64,000 nt of DNA from Verrucomicrobiaceae bacterium (GTDB lineage Bacteria > Verrucomicrobiota > Verrucomicrobiia > Verrucomicrobiales > Akkermansiaceae), in the NCBI GenBank assembly GCA_027491155.1, contig JAIXWR010000005.1, forward strand, positions 39,723 to 103,722. The letters run 5' to 3'. The notes under the pieces are model-generated. The model searched no databases. It was not told the origin of the DNA and worked only from the letters and a program-made list of their open reading frames with translations. Of the stretch, positions 17,689 through 27,414 are shown in pieces. Both the position numbers and the translations under genes were made by a program. The first letter of the stretch is position 1, and the number at the start of each line of letters is the position of its first letter.

Positions 17689-19212
17689 TCAGTCCAGCTC
17701 GCGCCACACGACCGATTCGAAGCGGGTCGGACTTTCATACGAGCCGATGCCCAGCGCGGCCGGTCTCGCGACTGGATCCCAGGCCCAGGGGAAAACGATG
17801 CCCAGCTCGCGACCGGCAATCGGCACCAGCGCCTGCTCGCGGTCGTCGATCCGGATCCGGACCCGCTCCGGCCGCACTTCCACCGCGAGTTCATACGTCC
17901 TTCCGTTCTCCAGGGTGAACTTGAATCCCCCGCCCTGCCGCAAGTCGCGGCCGTCGATGCTCTGAACGCCGGCCACGCCGCGGTCCCAGCCGTCGATGTC
18001 CACCGAAGCGGTGCCGCCCTCCCCCGAAAAGAAGATCGCCACCGAATGCTCGCCGGACATCCGGACAAAGCGGGCACGGACCTCGTAGGCCGCCGGCATT
18101 TCCTTTTCGAGCGCGAGGATGCAGACCGAGTCATCCGTCACGACTTGCGAATCCTGCCGTTGCCAAGTGCCCGAGATCACGCCGCCGGAAAGGTCGGCCC
18201 CTGCCAGCGCGTCGTGCCATTCGCCGGGACCGGTCGCCACCGCGGGCGGCACCGCTTGCGGTGGCTTCGACAGCTTCCAGTAGCCCGCCGCCGCGGCGAG
18301 GCCGCCAAGACCCGCGAGCGAGAGCAGCTTCCGCCGCCCGATCCCGCCCCGGCCCGCTCCGTCGAGCAGGGCAAGCAAGGCCGCCATGTCCGCCGGGCGC
18401 TCGTCCGGGTCCGGCCGCAGGGCCTTCATGGTCGCCAGGCTGAGCGCCCGCGGGACTTCCGGCCGGATCACGCCCGGGGCATCGAAACTGCCGCGCGGCA
18501 CCCGGCCGGTGAGCATTTCGTAAAGCATGACACCCAGCGCGAAGACATCCGAACGCACATCCGGCGGGCTTTCGCGAAAGCACTCCGGCGCCATGTAGTC
18601 GAGCGTGCCTACCGCCGCCCCTGTGAGGGTGAGCCGCGGCGTGCCGGGCGCCACCGGCACGGCCAGCCCGAAGTCGGTGACGCGCGCCGTCCCCTGGCCG
18701 TCGATCAGCACGTTCTCCGGCTTCATGTCGCGGTGGACCACGCCGGACGCATGCGCGGCGGCCAATGCCCCGCCGATCTCGCGGACCAGGCGCAGGACCT
18801 CGTCCAGCGGCAGGCCGTCGGGATGAAGCGCGATCCGCTCGCGCAGCGTGCCGCCCTCGACATACTCCATCACGATCGCCGCGCCGCCGGAGTCCAGCCT
18901 CTCGAAATGATGCACGGTCACCAGGTTCGGATGGCGCAGCCGGGCCATCGTGCGGGCCTCGCGTTCCAGCCGCTCGAGGAACAAGGGATCCCCGGCCAGG
19001 CCCGCGGCCACCACCTTGACCGCCACCTCCCGCCCGAGGCCCAGCTGGGTGGCGAGATAGACCGAGCCCATGCCACCGCGGCCGAGCAGGCGCTGGATCC
19101 CGATCCCCGGCAGCTCCGGCGGGACCTCTTCGCCCCCGGGCATCATCCCGCCGGCCATCAGGCGGCCGGGATCCAGCCCGGCGAGACGGCGATGCGGTGA
19201 AGACGGCGACAT
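17689..19212 (-). CDS. Membrane Ser/Thr protein kinase with concanavalin-like sensor domain
   Basis: Hanks-type kinase, about 507 aa when the ATG at 19212 is used rather than the GTG one codon before. The kinase domain (about residues 37-300) has the glycine loop LLGRGGMGSVYLA, the lysine in EVAVKVV, the catalytic loop VVHRDMKPENVLI, DFGLAVPV and the APECF-like MAPECFRESP. One membrane helix follows (KLLSLAGLGGLAAAAGY). The outer part is beta-rich, ending WRELD, similar to the jelly-roll domain of Verrucomicrobial kinases and DUF1080 proteins. It lies 55 bp downstream of a sigma factor gene in the same direction. The pair may be a signalling unit that links an outer ligand to transcription. 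Confidence 0.9.
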   Translation of the reverse strand: MSPSSPHRRLAGLDPGRLMAGGMMPGGEEVPPELPGIGIQRLLGRGGMGSVYLATQLGLGREVAVKVVAAGLAGDPLFLERLEREARTMARLRHPNLVTVHHFERLDSGGAAIVMEYVEGGTLRERIALHPDGLPLDEVLRLVREIGGALAAAHASGVVHRDMKPENVLIDGQGTARVTDFGLAVPVAPGTPRLTLTGAAVGTLDYMAPECFRESPPDVRSDVFALGVMLYEMLTGRVPRGSFDAPGVIRPEVPRALSLATMKALRPDPDERPADMAALLALLDGAGRGGIGRRKLLSLAGLGGLAAAAGYWKLSKPPQAVPPAVATGPGEWHDALAGADLSGGVISGTWQRQDSQVVTDDSVCILALEKEMPAAYEVRARFVRMSGEHSVAIFFSGEGGTASVDIDGWDRGVAGVQSIDGRDLRQGGGFKFTLENGRTYELAVEVRPERVRIRIDDREQALVPIAGRELGIVFPWAWDPVARPAALGIGSYESPTRFESVVWRELD

Positions 19213-19267
19213 CACGGGGGCACGATAACGACCGGCCCGCAGGCCGGAAGCATGGAATCCCGGCTCC

Positions 19268-19996
19268 CTACGACATCCCTCCGAGCACCTTCATCATATA
19301 CGCGATCTCCTCGTCGATCCCCGCGTCCGGTGCCTGCGTCCCGGCGACCTCCTCCCGCAGGGCCTCGCGGAATCTCGCCCGCAGGCGGTGCACGCCGACC
19401 TTGAAAGCCCCGGCGTTCATGCCCAGCGGCCGGCCGGCCTCCTCGTAGTCCGCCATGCTCCCCTCGCCGCTCAGGAAGGGCCGCATCGCCGCGAAAGCCG
19501 CATCCTTTCCCCGCGCCGCGGCGTCGGTCTCGAGCCGCCGCACCGCCTGGTCCAGCACCGTGAGCGCCCATTGCCGGTCGAACAAATGCTCGGCGCTTTC
19601 GCCCTCGGCCTGCTCGCCGGCATACCAGACCTCCGCCTCGCTGCCGTCGAAGGACACCACCCGCCCGCCACCCCGGCGCTCCGCCTTCGCCTTCCCCTGC
19701 TCGTCCCGGACATGGCGCTGGAGCCCCGTCAGCAGGAAAGTCCGGAGTTTCCCCCGCGAGGCATCGGCGGCGGCGAAGAGATCCTTCTCCAGCACCTCCA
19801 CGAAGAAGCCCTGCACCATGTCCTCCGCATCCGCGGCACCCAGCCCGAAGCGACGGCACCACGCATAGAGCGGGAACCAGTAGGCACCACAGAGATCTTC
19901 CAGCGCCCGCCGGGCCGTCACACCCTGCCCGCGAGCCTGCATCACCAGGCTCCAGCGGGTGGCCTGGAAACGGTTCCGGTCGGAGCGGGATTCCAT
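19268..19996 (-). CDS. RNA polymerase sigma factor, kinase-linked ECF type
   Basis: Protein of 242 aa starting MESRSDRNRFQATRWSLVMQ, a beginning shared by many sigma factors of Planctomycetes/Verrucomicrobia that accompany Ser/Thr kinases. The ORF track start is 51 codons upstream and lacks that motif. Region 2 is LCGAYWFPLYAWCRRFGL then ADAEDMVQGFFVEVLEKD. Region 4 appears as LGMNAGAFKVGVHRLRARFREAL. The kinase gene follows at 55 bp. The family is well supported. That phosphorylation is the control mechanism is an inference from known neighbourhoods of this class. Confidence 0.88.
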   Translation of the reverse strand: MESRSDRNRFQATRWSLVMQARGQGVTARRALEDLCGAYWFPLYAWCRRFGLGAADAEDMVQGFFVEVLEKDLFAAADASRGKLRTFLLTGLQRHVRDEQGKAKAERRGGGRVVSFDGSEAEVWYAGEQAEGESAEHLFDRQWALTVLDQAVRRLETDAAARGKDAAFAAMRPFLSGEGSMADYEEAGRPLGMNAGAFKVGVHRLRARFREALREEVAGTQAPDAGIDEEIAYMMKVLGGMS

Positions 19997-20127
19997 CGCG
20001 CCAACCCCATAGCACGCGCAAACGGGAACCCAAGGCAAAGCTCCCCTTGCCCGTGGATGGAATTCCCGCCAGACTTTCCACTTGGGGCCGCGCAACACCC
20101 CGGCCACCCTCCGACCTTTCACTTCCC

Positions 20128-21309
20128 ATGGACCTTCTTCTCGCCACACAAGCCGTCGCCGATGTCGCTGCCGCCGATATGAAAATCTGGGCCTACGTGG
20201 GGTTCATCGGCCTGGTGATCGTGTTCCTTGCCCTCGACCTGGGGGTCTTCCACCGCGAGGCGCACGAGGTCACCATGAAAGAGGCGCTCGGCTGGTCGGT
20301 CGTCTGGCTGACTTGCGGCGTGGCGTTCACCGGCTTCGTCTATTTGGCCTACCAGAACCACTGGCTCGGGCTCGGCCTGCAGACACCGAAGTACGACGGC
20401 GGCTCGATCGTCCTCGGTGAAGTAAACGGGGCCACCGCAGCGATCCAGTACCTGACCGGCTACGTCGTCGAGAAATCGCTGGCCATGGACAACATCTTCG
20501 TGATCGCGATGATCTTCGGCTTCTTCGCGATCCCCGCGAAGTACCAGCACCGGGTCCTCTTCTGGGGCATCATCGGGGCCCTCATCATGCGCGGCGGCAT
20601 GATCTTCCTCGGTGCCGAGCTGATCATGCGCTACACGTGGATCCTCATCGTGTTCGGCCTGTTCCTGCTGCTCACCGCGCTGAAGATGGCCATCATCAAG
20701 AGCGAGAGCGACCCGCGCAACAATCCGCTGGTGAAGCTCGCCAAGCGCTACTTCCGCACCGTCGACTTCTTCGACGGCCAGAAATTCTTCACCCGCCGGA
20801 CCCTCGCCCCGACCTACCGGACCGACGAGGCCACCGGCCTGCAGGTCATGGAGCCCGCCCCCGCCGGCACGCTGTCGGCCAAGCGCGCGATCACCCCCTT
20901 GTTCCTCGCGCTCATCATGGTCGAGATCACCGACCTCGTTTTCGCGGTGGACTCGATCCCGGCGATCTTCGCCATCACGCCCGATCCCTTCATCGTTTTC
21001 ACCAGCAACATCTTCGCGATCCTCGGCCTGCGGGCGCTCTACTTCTGCCTGGCCGCCCTCATCGCCAAGTTCCGCTTCCTCAAGCCCGCGCTGATCCTGA
21101 TCCTCGCCTTCGTCGGCGTGAAGCTGCTGCTGCTCGCGGCGCCGCCCTACCTCGACAACATCGGCCTGGTCGCCAACGAACTGAAGGGCATCAAGATCGA
21201 TCCGATCCTCTCGCTCGGAGTCGTCGTCGCGATCCTCGTCTCCGCCACGGTGCTTTCGATCATCCTTCCCGCGAAGGAGGAGAAGGAAGGCGGGCAGGCG
21301 CACGGCTGA
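20128..21309 (+). CDS. TerC/Alx-family integral membrane protein
   Basis: Protein of 393 aa with about eight or nine membrane helices. The start MDLLLATQAVADVAAADMKIW follows the divergent sigma gene by 131 bp. The family signature is complete: LDLGVFHREAHEVTMKEA near the N-terminus, the acidic YLTGYVVEKSLAMDNIFVI motif, and LIMVEITDLVFAVDSIPAIF with the paired acidic residues that probably bind metal. Members (TerC, Alx) export manganese or load it onto exported proteins, and give resistance to tellurite or alkaline stress. The soluble loop at about residues 215-255 (FFDGQKFFTRRTLAPTYRT) is typical of the Alx branch. No Mn riboswitch is recognisable in the leader. Confidence 0.92.
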   Translation: MDLLLATQAVADVAAADMKIWAYVGFIGLVIVFLALDLGVFHREAHEVTMKEALGWSVVWLTCGVAFTGFVYLAYQNHWLGLGLQTPKYDGGSIVLGEVNGATAAIQYLTGYVVEKSLAMDNIFVIAMIFGFFAIPAKYQHRVLFWGIIGALIMRGGMIFLGAELIMRYTWILIVFGLFLLLTALKMAIIKSESDPRNNPLVKLAKRYFRTVDFFDGQKFFTRRTLAPTYRTDEATGLQVMEPAPAGTLSAKRAITPLFLALIMVEITDLVFAVDSIPAIFAITPDPFIVFTSNIFAILGLRALYFCLAALIAKFRFLKPALILILAFVGVKLLLLAAPPYLDNIGLVANELKGIKIDPILSLGVVVAILVSATVLSIILPAKEEKEGGQAHG

Positions 21310-21336
21310 GCCCTCCACCGGACGCCCGCAAACCAT

Positions 21337-21368
21337 CGGCCGCGCCCCTGATCCGGGGGCCGCGGCCG
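21337..21368 (+). terminator. Hairpin after the TerC gene, probable terminator
   Basis: A GC-rich stem of CGGCCGCG with CCCC against GGGG and CGCGGCCG, with a two-base bulge and a 6-nt loop, lies 28 bp after the TerC stop. The following bases (CTTCGTTTCC) are only moderately T-rich. The position supports a terminator. Confidence 0.5.
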
Positions 21369-21475
21369 CTTCGTTTCCAGCGGGAACGCGCCCCGGCGGG
21401 ACCGGGGTTGTCCTTTTCCGCGGAAATCGGCATGATGCGTGTAACCGGCCCCCGCGGATTCCCAAGCACAAGCCC

Positions 21476-24400
21476 ATGGACCTGCTCCGTTCGCTCCTCG
21501 CCGCCGCCCTTCTCGCTTCACCGCTCGCCGCCCAGGTGCCGGCCGTGAACCCGGCCTTCCCGACCTCCCTCACCGGCACGCCGGGCACCCTGCTGTTCCG
21601 CCAGGTGAATCTCGGCCGCGTGACCAACATCGCCTACCACAACGGCCTGATCTACACCCACGAGGTCGGCGGCGCGAACCCGCGGCGCTGGCGCTTCACC
21701 GACCCCGCCAACCCGGCCTCGCTGACCAACGAACTCACCGGCCAGAACCAGGTCGGCAACTTCGTCGACCACGGCACCCACGGCCACTTCAAGGTCGGCG
21801 ACTGGCTCGGCGGGCAATTCGCCATCAACATCCGCCGCCAGTCGCCCGGCGTGAACGTGCTGCAAGGCATGCCCGGCTTCACCTATCTCCAGGCCACCCA
21901 GCCCGGCGACGGCCTGACGCGGATGTACTACCCCTGGGGCCTCGCCTTCAACTGGATCGAATACGGCGCGGTCACCGGCAACGGCTACCTCTACCGCGGC
22001 AACCAGTTCCTCGCCGAATGGCCGGCCCTCGCCCGACACGGCGTCGCGGGAAACTCCATCCTGCTCGGCAACCTGCTCTTCATCACCTCCGACGAGTCGA
22101 ACATGGGCGTGCTCTGCTACGACATCTCGCCGGTCTTCGACACGCCCTCGCAGCCGCCCGTCCTGCTCGACAAACTCTCCGGACCCATCGGCGCCTACAT
22201 CGTCTCCCCCTGGCAAAACTACCTGGTCTTCTCCCGCCGCGACACCAACACGGTGGACCTGGTCGACTACAGCGATCCCACCGACCTCCGCTTCGTCACT
22301 TCCATCGATGTCTCCGGCAATCCCGCCTGGGACCGCGGCAACGGGCTCGGATACATCCAGTGCCAGGACCGCTTCGTCTTCGCCGACCGCCACAAGATCG
22401 ACATGGACACCTTCCAGCCGGTGCTGGAACTCGATGAAATGGGCGTCGCCCGCCCGCCCGGCAGCGTCGCCGGCCAGCTCGACACCAGCCAGCACCTGAT
22501 GCCGATGGGCAACCTGCTGGTCAGCGGCGGCTACAGCGCCGCCGGCGCGGACGGCGTGGGCGTCTGGATCCACGATGCGAATCCGGACACGAACCCGCCC
22601 TACGTCGGCTACCACGTCCCCCGTCCCGGCCAGACGAACTTCCCGGTCGGTGCCCCGGTGAGCCTGCTCATCCACGAGAACCTGGAAAGCTACACCATCC
22701 TCAACGGCGAAACCGTCATCCTCCGCCCCGTCGGCGGCGCACCGGTGCCGGCCACCGTCAGCTTCTCCTACGACGACGTGCTGACCATCACGCCGGTCTC
22801 CTACCTCGCCGAAGACACGACCTACGAGGTCGAGATCGTCGGCGGCGGCATCAAGGACGTCGCGGGCAACGGCATCCTGCCCTACACCTTCACCTTCTCC
22901 ACCGGCTCCACCGTCGCCGGCGGCAACGCCTCGCCGGCGATCACCGCGTTCTCCGCCGCCCCCTCCCCCGCCGCGCCCGGGGAACCAGTCGTTCTAACAG
23001 CCGCCGCCACCGATGCCGACGGCGACGCGCTCGAATACCGCTTCACCTTCGGCGAGGAGAACGCCGTGCGAGACTGGAGCCCCGTGGCCAGCGCCAGCCA
23101 CACCTACGCCGCCGCCGGACACTACGGCGTGAAAGTCCAGGTGCGCGACCTTCGGACCGGCACGCCGCTCTCGACCGTCTCGCAAACCGGCACCGTGACG
23201 GTGGCACCCGCCCCGCCCGCGCTGCGGCCGTCGAAGTCCTCGCCGATCGCGCTCGATGCCGCCAACCGCCGCGTCTGGGTGGTCAATCCCGACAACGACT
23301 CGGTCAGCATCCTCGATGCCGACACCCGCGCCCGGCTCGATGAAATCGATCTCAACGCGCTGCTCGGCATCACCGGCAGCATCGATCCCCGCGGCGTGGC
23401 GGTCGATGCCGCGGGCCGCGCCTGGATCGCCTGCCGCGATGCCGACCGCCTCGTGGTGCTGGACGGCGCGGGCGGACTTGTGGAAAGCATCGACCTCGGC
23501 CACGGCAGCGGGCCGATGGGCGTGGCCGTCGCCGGCACCAGCGCCTACGTCACCTTGGAAAGCCGCGGCCAGCTCCGCCGCTACAACACCGCCACGCGGG
23601 CACAGACCGGCAGCCTCCACCTCGGTCCGACGCCGCGTGCCATCGCCATCACCGCGGACGGCTCGCGGGTGCTCGTCACACGCTTCGTCTCCACCGAGGA
23701 ATACGGGCAGGTCTACGACGTGAACGCCGCGTCGATGACCCTCACCCGCACCATCCCGCTGCACCGCGACCGCGGGCGCGACGGCTCCTCCGCCGGCCGC
23801 GGCGTGCCGAACTTCGTCTCCGGCATCACGATCACGCCGGACGGGCAGTTCGCCTACTACACCGCCGTCAAGGCCAACACCCACCGCGGCACCTTCTTCG
23901 ACCAGGGCCGCAACACGAACGACCCGCTCGATCCCGACAACACCGTCCGCGCCATGGTCGGGCGGATCAGCCTGACCTCGAACAACGAACCCTTCGTCAG
24001 CGACATCGACAGCTACCGCATCGACGTGGACAATAGCGAATCCCCGACCTCGATCGAGTTCACCCCGCGCGGCGACTACTTCTTCGTCACGCTGCAGGGG
24101 AACAACAACGTCGCGGTCTTCGACGACCTGCTGCTGCGCGCCACGCCCCGCAGCCTGTCGGTGAAATCCACCAAGGGCCGCTTTCCCACCGGCCTCGCCC
24201 CGCAGGGCGCGGTCTTCGACGCGGCGACGAACCGGCTCTTCACCGCCGACTTCATGGGCCGCAGCGTGACGGTGCACGACCTCGGCGGCTTCCTGTCCTT
24301 CGGCCGCCGCGAGACGGACCGGGTTGCGGTGGCCGCCGTCGACAGCGACAAGCTGGCGCCGCAGGTCCTGTTAGGAAAGCGGGTCTTCTATCAGGCGGCC

Positions 24401-27229
24401 GACGCCAGCGGCCTCTCCGGGCTGCCGACGATGAGCCTGGAAGGCTACATCTCCTGCGCGAGCTGCCACGTGGACGGCCGGCACGACGGCATGACCTGGG
24501 ATTTCACCCAGCGCGGCGAAGGCCTGCGGAACACCACCGACCTGCGCGGCCGCTCCGGCATGGCGCACGGCAACGTCCACTGGTCGGGCAACTTCGACGA
24601 GATCCAGGACTTCGTGATCGACGTGGTCAACGAGTTCGGCGGCGGCCAGGGCCTGCTGCCGCCCGGCCAATCGCCGAACCCGCCGCTCGGCGCGCCGAAT
24701 GCCGGCCGCAGCGCGGAACTGGACGCGCTGGCCGCCTACGTCGCCTCGCTCGGCCGCGAAAGCCTGCCGCGCAGCCCGCACCGGAATGCCGACGGCACGC
24801 GCACGGCCTCCGCGGAAGCCGGCGAGGCCGTCTTCGCTTCGCTCGACTGCGCCAGCTGCCATGGCGGCGAAAACTATACCGATAGTATTTCCAGAAACAC
24901 CGGCACCCTGCGCACCAGCTCCGGCCAGCGGCTGGGCGCGGCGCTCACCGGCATCGACACCCCCACCCTCCTCGGCCTTTGGGACGCCGCACCCTACTTC
25001 CACGACGGCTCGGCGAAGACGCTCGACGAGGTCTTCCGCGTCGCCGGCGGCACCGTCCTGCAAGCCGAGAGCGCAGTCCTGGGCGCGGGCGTCTATCAGC
25101 CGGGCTACCCGCGCTTGAACGAAGACAGCTCGATGCACGGGCAGATGGTCTATCTGAACAACGGCGAGACGGTCACCTTCCCGGATGTCGACGGCGGCGG
25201 CACCGCCGGCACGGGCGACCTCGAGCTGCGCTGGCTGGCCCCCTACTGGGGCGCTCCCGGCACCCTGACCGTCACCGTCAACGGCGTCGCCCGCGTGGTC
25301 GCGGTCACGCGGCCCTTCGGCAGCGGCAATCCCGGCGACCACTGGCAGCGCATCCGCATCGAGGACGTGGCCATGACCGCCGGCCCCACCAATGACATCG
25401 TGGTGTCCACCTCAGCGGGAAGCGATGCCGGCTTCGACGACCTCACCGTCATCACGCCCGACCGCCGCAATGCCGCGCTGGCCCACCGCTCCGCCCTCTC
25501 CCTCGCGCCGGCCGATTTCCAAAACCTGCGCGATTTCCTGCTCCAGCTCGACGGCGCGCCGGAACCCGCGAATCCGACGGTGGCCCTCACCGCTCTCCAG
25601 ACCTCGCCGTCCACCGCGCCCTTCGCGGAATTCGACGTCGTCTTCTCCGAGCCCGTCACCGGCCTCGACGCCGGGGATTTCCAGGTCGCCGGTGCGTCCG
25701 CGCGGCACCTGACGACGACCGGCGCCGCCACCTACCGCCTCCGCGTCGCCGGCCTGGCGGGACTGGTCACCGTCGAACTGCCGGCGGGCCGGGCGCTCGC
25801 GGCGGACGACAGCCTGCCGAACTTCGCGTCGAACCAGGCCTCGGTCACCTACCAGCCACCGGACGACCTCGCGGCCTTGTCCGACGAGTTCAACGACGCC
25901 GCCACCTTGTCGAACTGGCAGCGCAACGAATTCGCCGAAGGCTGGGGCGTCTCGAAGCTCCAAACCTGGAACATCGGGCAGTCGCGCCCGGGCCACATGC
26001 GGCTGATGCCCTACAGCAGCACCTGGTTCCAGAACTGGACCGGGGCCTATGCCTACAAGCAGGTCAGCGGCGACTTCGTGGCGACGCTGCGGATGCAAGC
26101 GAACCGCCGCGGCGGTCTGGTCGGCCGGCCCTCTTCCGCCTACAGCCTGGGCGGCATCATGATCCGCACGCCGCGCGGCCTGACCCAGGCGGCACCCGTG
26201 CCGGACCCCGGGCCGAACGTGGTGCTGCCCTGGCCCCCGCCGCCCCCCGGCCAGCCGGGCCACTACGTCACGCCCTGGCAGCGCGGCACGGAAAACTACA
26301 TCTTCCTCTCCTACGGCAACGCCGACGTCGCCTGGGGCAATGTCCCGAACACCTGGTACTGCGAGGTGAAAACGACGGTCAACAGCGCCTCCACGCTCTA
26401 CGCCGTGCAGTCCGGCATCCCCGCCGGCAGCGACCTCGTCACGCTCCAGTGCATCCGCCGCGGCCCGGTCTTCCTGCTCCTGCGCCGCCACGGCGAGGCG
26501 GGCCCGTGGATCATCGAGAACCGCTTCGTGAGAAACGACATGCCCGCCACCCTGCAGCTCGGCATCACCACCTACACCGACTGGCCCAGCGTGGCCCAGC
26601 AGGACGAGTTCCACCACAACCGCACCGTGGTCACCGGAGGAAATCCCGATCTCGTGGTGGATGCCGACTTCCTCCGCGTCCGCCGGCCGCCGGCATCGGT
26701 CAGCGCGGCCATGCTCCAGGCCGCGCCGGTCACCGGCCAGGGAAATGCGCCCGCGCTGCTCCAGAACACGGCGCTGGCCGGTCTGTTAGGCGACGCCGCC
26801 CACGCCGCCGGCGACGGCCAGGGCTACCACGCCTGGCTCGCCGCCCGCTTCAGCGCCGCACAGCTCGCCGACCCGCGGATCTCCGGCAACGATGCCGACC
26901 CGGACGGCGACCGGTTGCCGAACCTGCTCGACTACCTCACCGACGGCGACCCGCTGGGCGGCACCGGCGGGCTCGCCTTCACCCGCACCGGCAACACCTC
27001 ACGGCTCGTCGTGACGCGCAACCCGCAGGCCCGCGGCTTCCGGCTGATCGTCGAGGCCGCCGGCGACCTGCTCGACTGGGATAGCATCGCGGAGTCCGCG
27101 AACGGCGCCGCGCCGACCGGTCCGGCCGTGACCGGCGAAACCGGAAGCCCCCTGCCGTCCTTCACCGTGGAGGAAAGCGGCGCGTCCGCCCCGCGGCGCT
27201 TCTACCGCCTGCGTGCCGAGAGCCTCTGA
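21476..27229 (+). CDS. Giant secreted multidomain propeller and di-haem c-type cytochrome-like protein
   Basis: Secreted protein of 1917 aa with signal peptide MDLLRSLLAAALLASPLAAQ. In order: an LVIVD-like beta-propeller (about 30-370), an Ig-like/Big_5 domain (about 375-480, DTTYEVEIVGGGIKDVAGNG), a PKD domain (about 485-580, HTYAAAGHYGVKVQVRD), a YVTN-type propeller (about 590-960), a cytochrome-c-peroxidase-like region with two CxxCH sites (CASCHVDG near 993, CASCHGGE near 1125), a carbohydrate-binding-like domain, another Ig-like domain (about 1365-1460) and a lectin-like region (about 1480-1760). The C-terminus (DPDGDRLPNLLDYLTDGDP ... FYRLRAESL) resembles Verrucomicrobial secretion tails. 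It probably does redox or adhesion work at the cell surface on an unknown substrate. It is one uninterrupted frame. Confidence 0.85.
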   Translation: MDLLRSLLAAALLASPLAAQVPAVNPAFPTSLTGTPGTLLFRQVNLGRVTNIAYHNGLIYTHEVGGANPRRWRFTDPANPASLTNELTGQNQVGNFVDHGTHGHFKVGDWLGGQFAINIRRQSPGVNVLQGMPGFTYLQATQPGDGLTRMYYPWGLAFNWIEYGAVTGNGYLYRGNQFLAEWPALARHGVAGNSILLGNLLFITSDESNMGVLCYDISPVFDTPSQPPVLLDKLSGPIGAYIVSPWQNYLVFSRRDTNTVDLVDYSDPTDLRFVTSIDVSGNPAWDRGNGLGYIQCQDRFVFADRHKIDMDTFQPVLELDEMGVARPPGSVAGQLDTSQHLMPMGNLLVSGGYSAAGADGVGVWIHDANPDTNPPYVGYHVPRPGQTNFPVGAPVSLLIHENLESYTILNGETVILRPVGGAPVPATVSFSYDDVLTITPVSYLAEDTTYEVEIVGGGIKDVAGNGILPYTFTFSTGSTVAGGNASPAITAFSAAPSPAAPGEPVVLTAAATDADGDALEYRFTFGEENAVRDWSPVASASHTYAAAGHYGVKVQVRDLRTGTPLSTVSQTGTVTVAPAPPALRPSKSSPIALDAANRRVWVVNPDNDSVSILDADTRARLDEIDLNALLGITGSIDPRGVAVDAAGRAWIACRDADRLVVLDGAGGLVESIDLGHGSGPMGVAVAGTSAYVTLESRGQLRRYNTATRAQTGSLHLGPTPRAIAITADGSRVLVTRFVSTEEYGQVYDVNAASMTLTRTIPLHRDRGRDGSSAGRGVPNFVSGITITPDGQFAYYTAVKANTHRGTFFDQGRNTNDPLDPDNTVRAMVGRISLTSNNEPFVSDIDSYRIDVDNSESPTSIEFTPRGDYFFVTLQGNNNVAVFDDLLLRATPRSLSVKSTKGRFPTGLAPQGAVFDAATNRLFTADFMGRSVTVHDLGGFLSFGRRETDRVAVAAVDSDKLAPQVLLGKRVFYQAADASGLSGLPTMSLEGYISCASCHVDGRHDGMTWDFTQRGEGLRNTTDLRGRSGMAHGNVHWSGNFDEIQDFVIDVVNEFGGGQGLLPPGQSPNPPLGAPNAGRSAELDALAAYVASLGRESLPRSPHRNADGTRTASAEAGEAVFASLDCASCHGGENYTDSISRNTGTLRTSSGQRLGAALTGIDTPTLLGLWDAAPYFHDGSAKTLDEVFRVAGGTVLQAESAVLGAGVYQPGYPRLNEDSSMHGQMVYLNNGETVTFPDVDGGGTAGTGDLELRWLAPYWGAPGTLTVTVNGVARVVAVTRPFGSGNPGDHWQRIRIEDVAMTAGPTNDIVVSTSAGSDAGFDDLTVITPDRRNAALAHRSALSLAPADFQNLRDFLLQLDGAPEPANPTVALTALQTSPSTAPFAEFDVVFSEPVTGLDAGDFQVAGASARHLTTTGAATYRLRVAGLAGLVTVELPAGRALAADDSLPNFASNQASVTYQPPDDLAALSDEFNDAATLSNWQRNEFAEGWGVSKLQTWNIGQSRPGHMRLMPYSSTWFQNWTGAYAYKQVSGDFVATLRMQANRRGGLVGRPSSAYSLGGIMIRTPRGLTQAAPVPDPGPNVVLPWPPPPPGQPGHYVTPWQRGTENYIFLSYGNADVAWGNVPNTWYCEVKTTVNSASTLYAVQSGIPAGSDLVTLQCIRRGPVFLLLRRHGEAGPWIIENRFVRNDMPATLQLGITTYTDWPSVAQQDEFHHNRTVVTGGNPDLVVDADFLRVRRPPASVSAAMLQAAPVTGQGNAPALLQNTALAGLLGDAAHAAGDGQGYHAWLAARFSAAQLADPRISGNDADPDGDRLPNLLDYLTDGDPLGGTGGLAFTRTGNTSRLVVTRNPQARGFRLIVEAAGDLLDWDSIAESANGAAPTGPAVTGETGSPLPSFTVEESGASAPRRFYRLRAESL

Positions 27230-27354
27230 GCCGGCGAACTCCCGGAAGCCCGCCTTCCTCGCCTCCACCGCGAGCAGGAAGGCCCGCTCCTCACCGCGGC
27301 GGCGGACCGGAACGATCCGCGGAACGGCTCGGCCGTCTTCCGGGATCCGCATGC

Positions 27355-27396
27355 AAAAAAAGGCCGGTCACGACCTCTGGTGTCGCGACCGGCCTT
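27355..27396 (-). terminator. Rho-independent terminator of the helical-repeat gene
   Basis: A 15-bp stem with one mismatch (AAGGCCGGTC to GACCGGCCTT outer arms) closes a 7-nt loop. On the minus strand it ends in a run of seven T residues. It lies about 20 bp after the stop of the 27415-28797 gene and about 125 bp after the giant gene, which converges on it. Confidence 0.85.
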
Positions 27397-27414
27397 GTAG
27401 AATCGGGGTGAGGA

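Noticed and set aside
20047-20127. Longer N-terminus of the TerC protein
   Set aside because: The added residues overlap the divergent promoter region and are not membrane-like; the ATG at 20128 fits the family.
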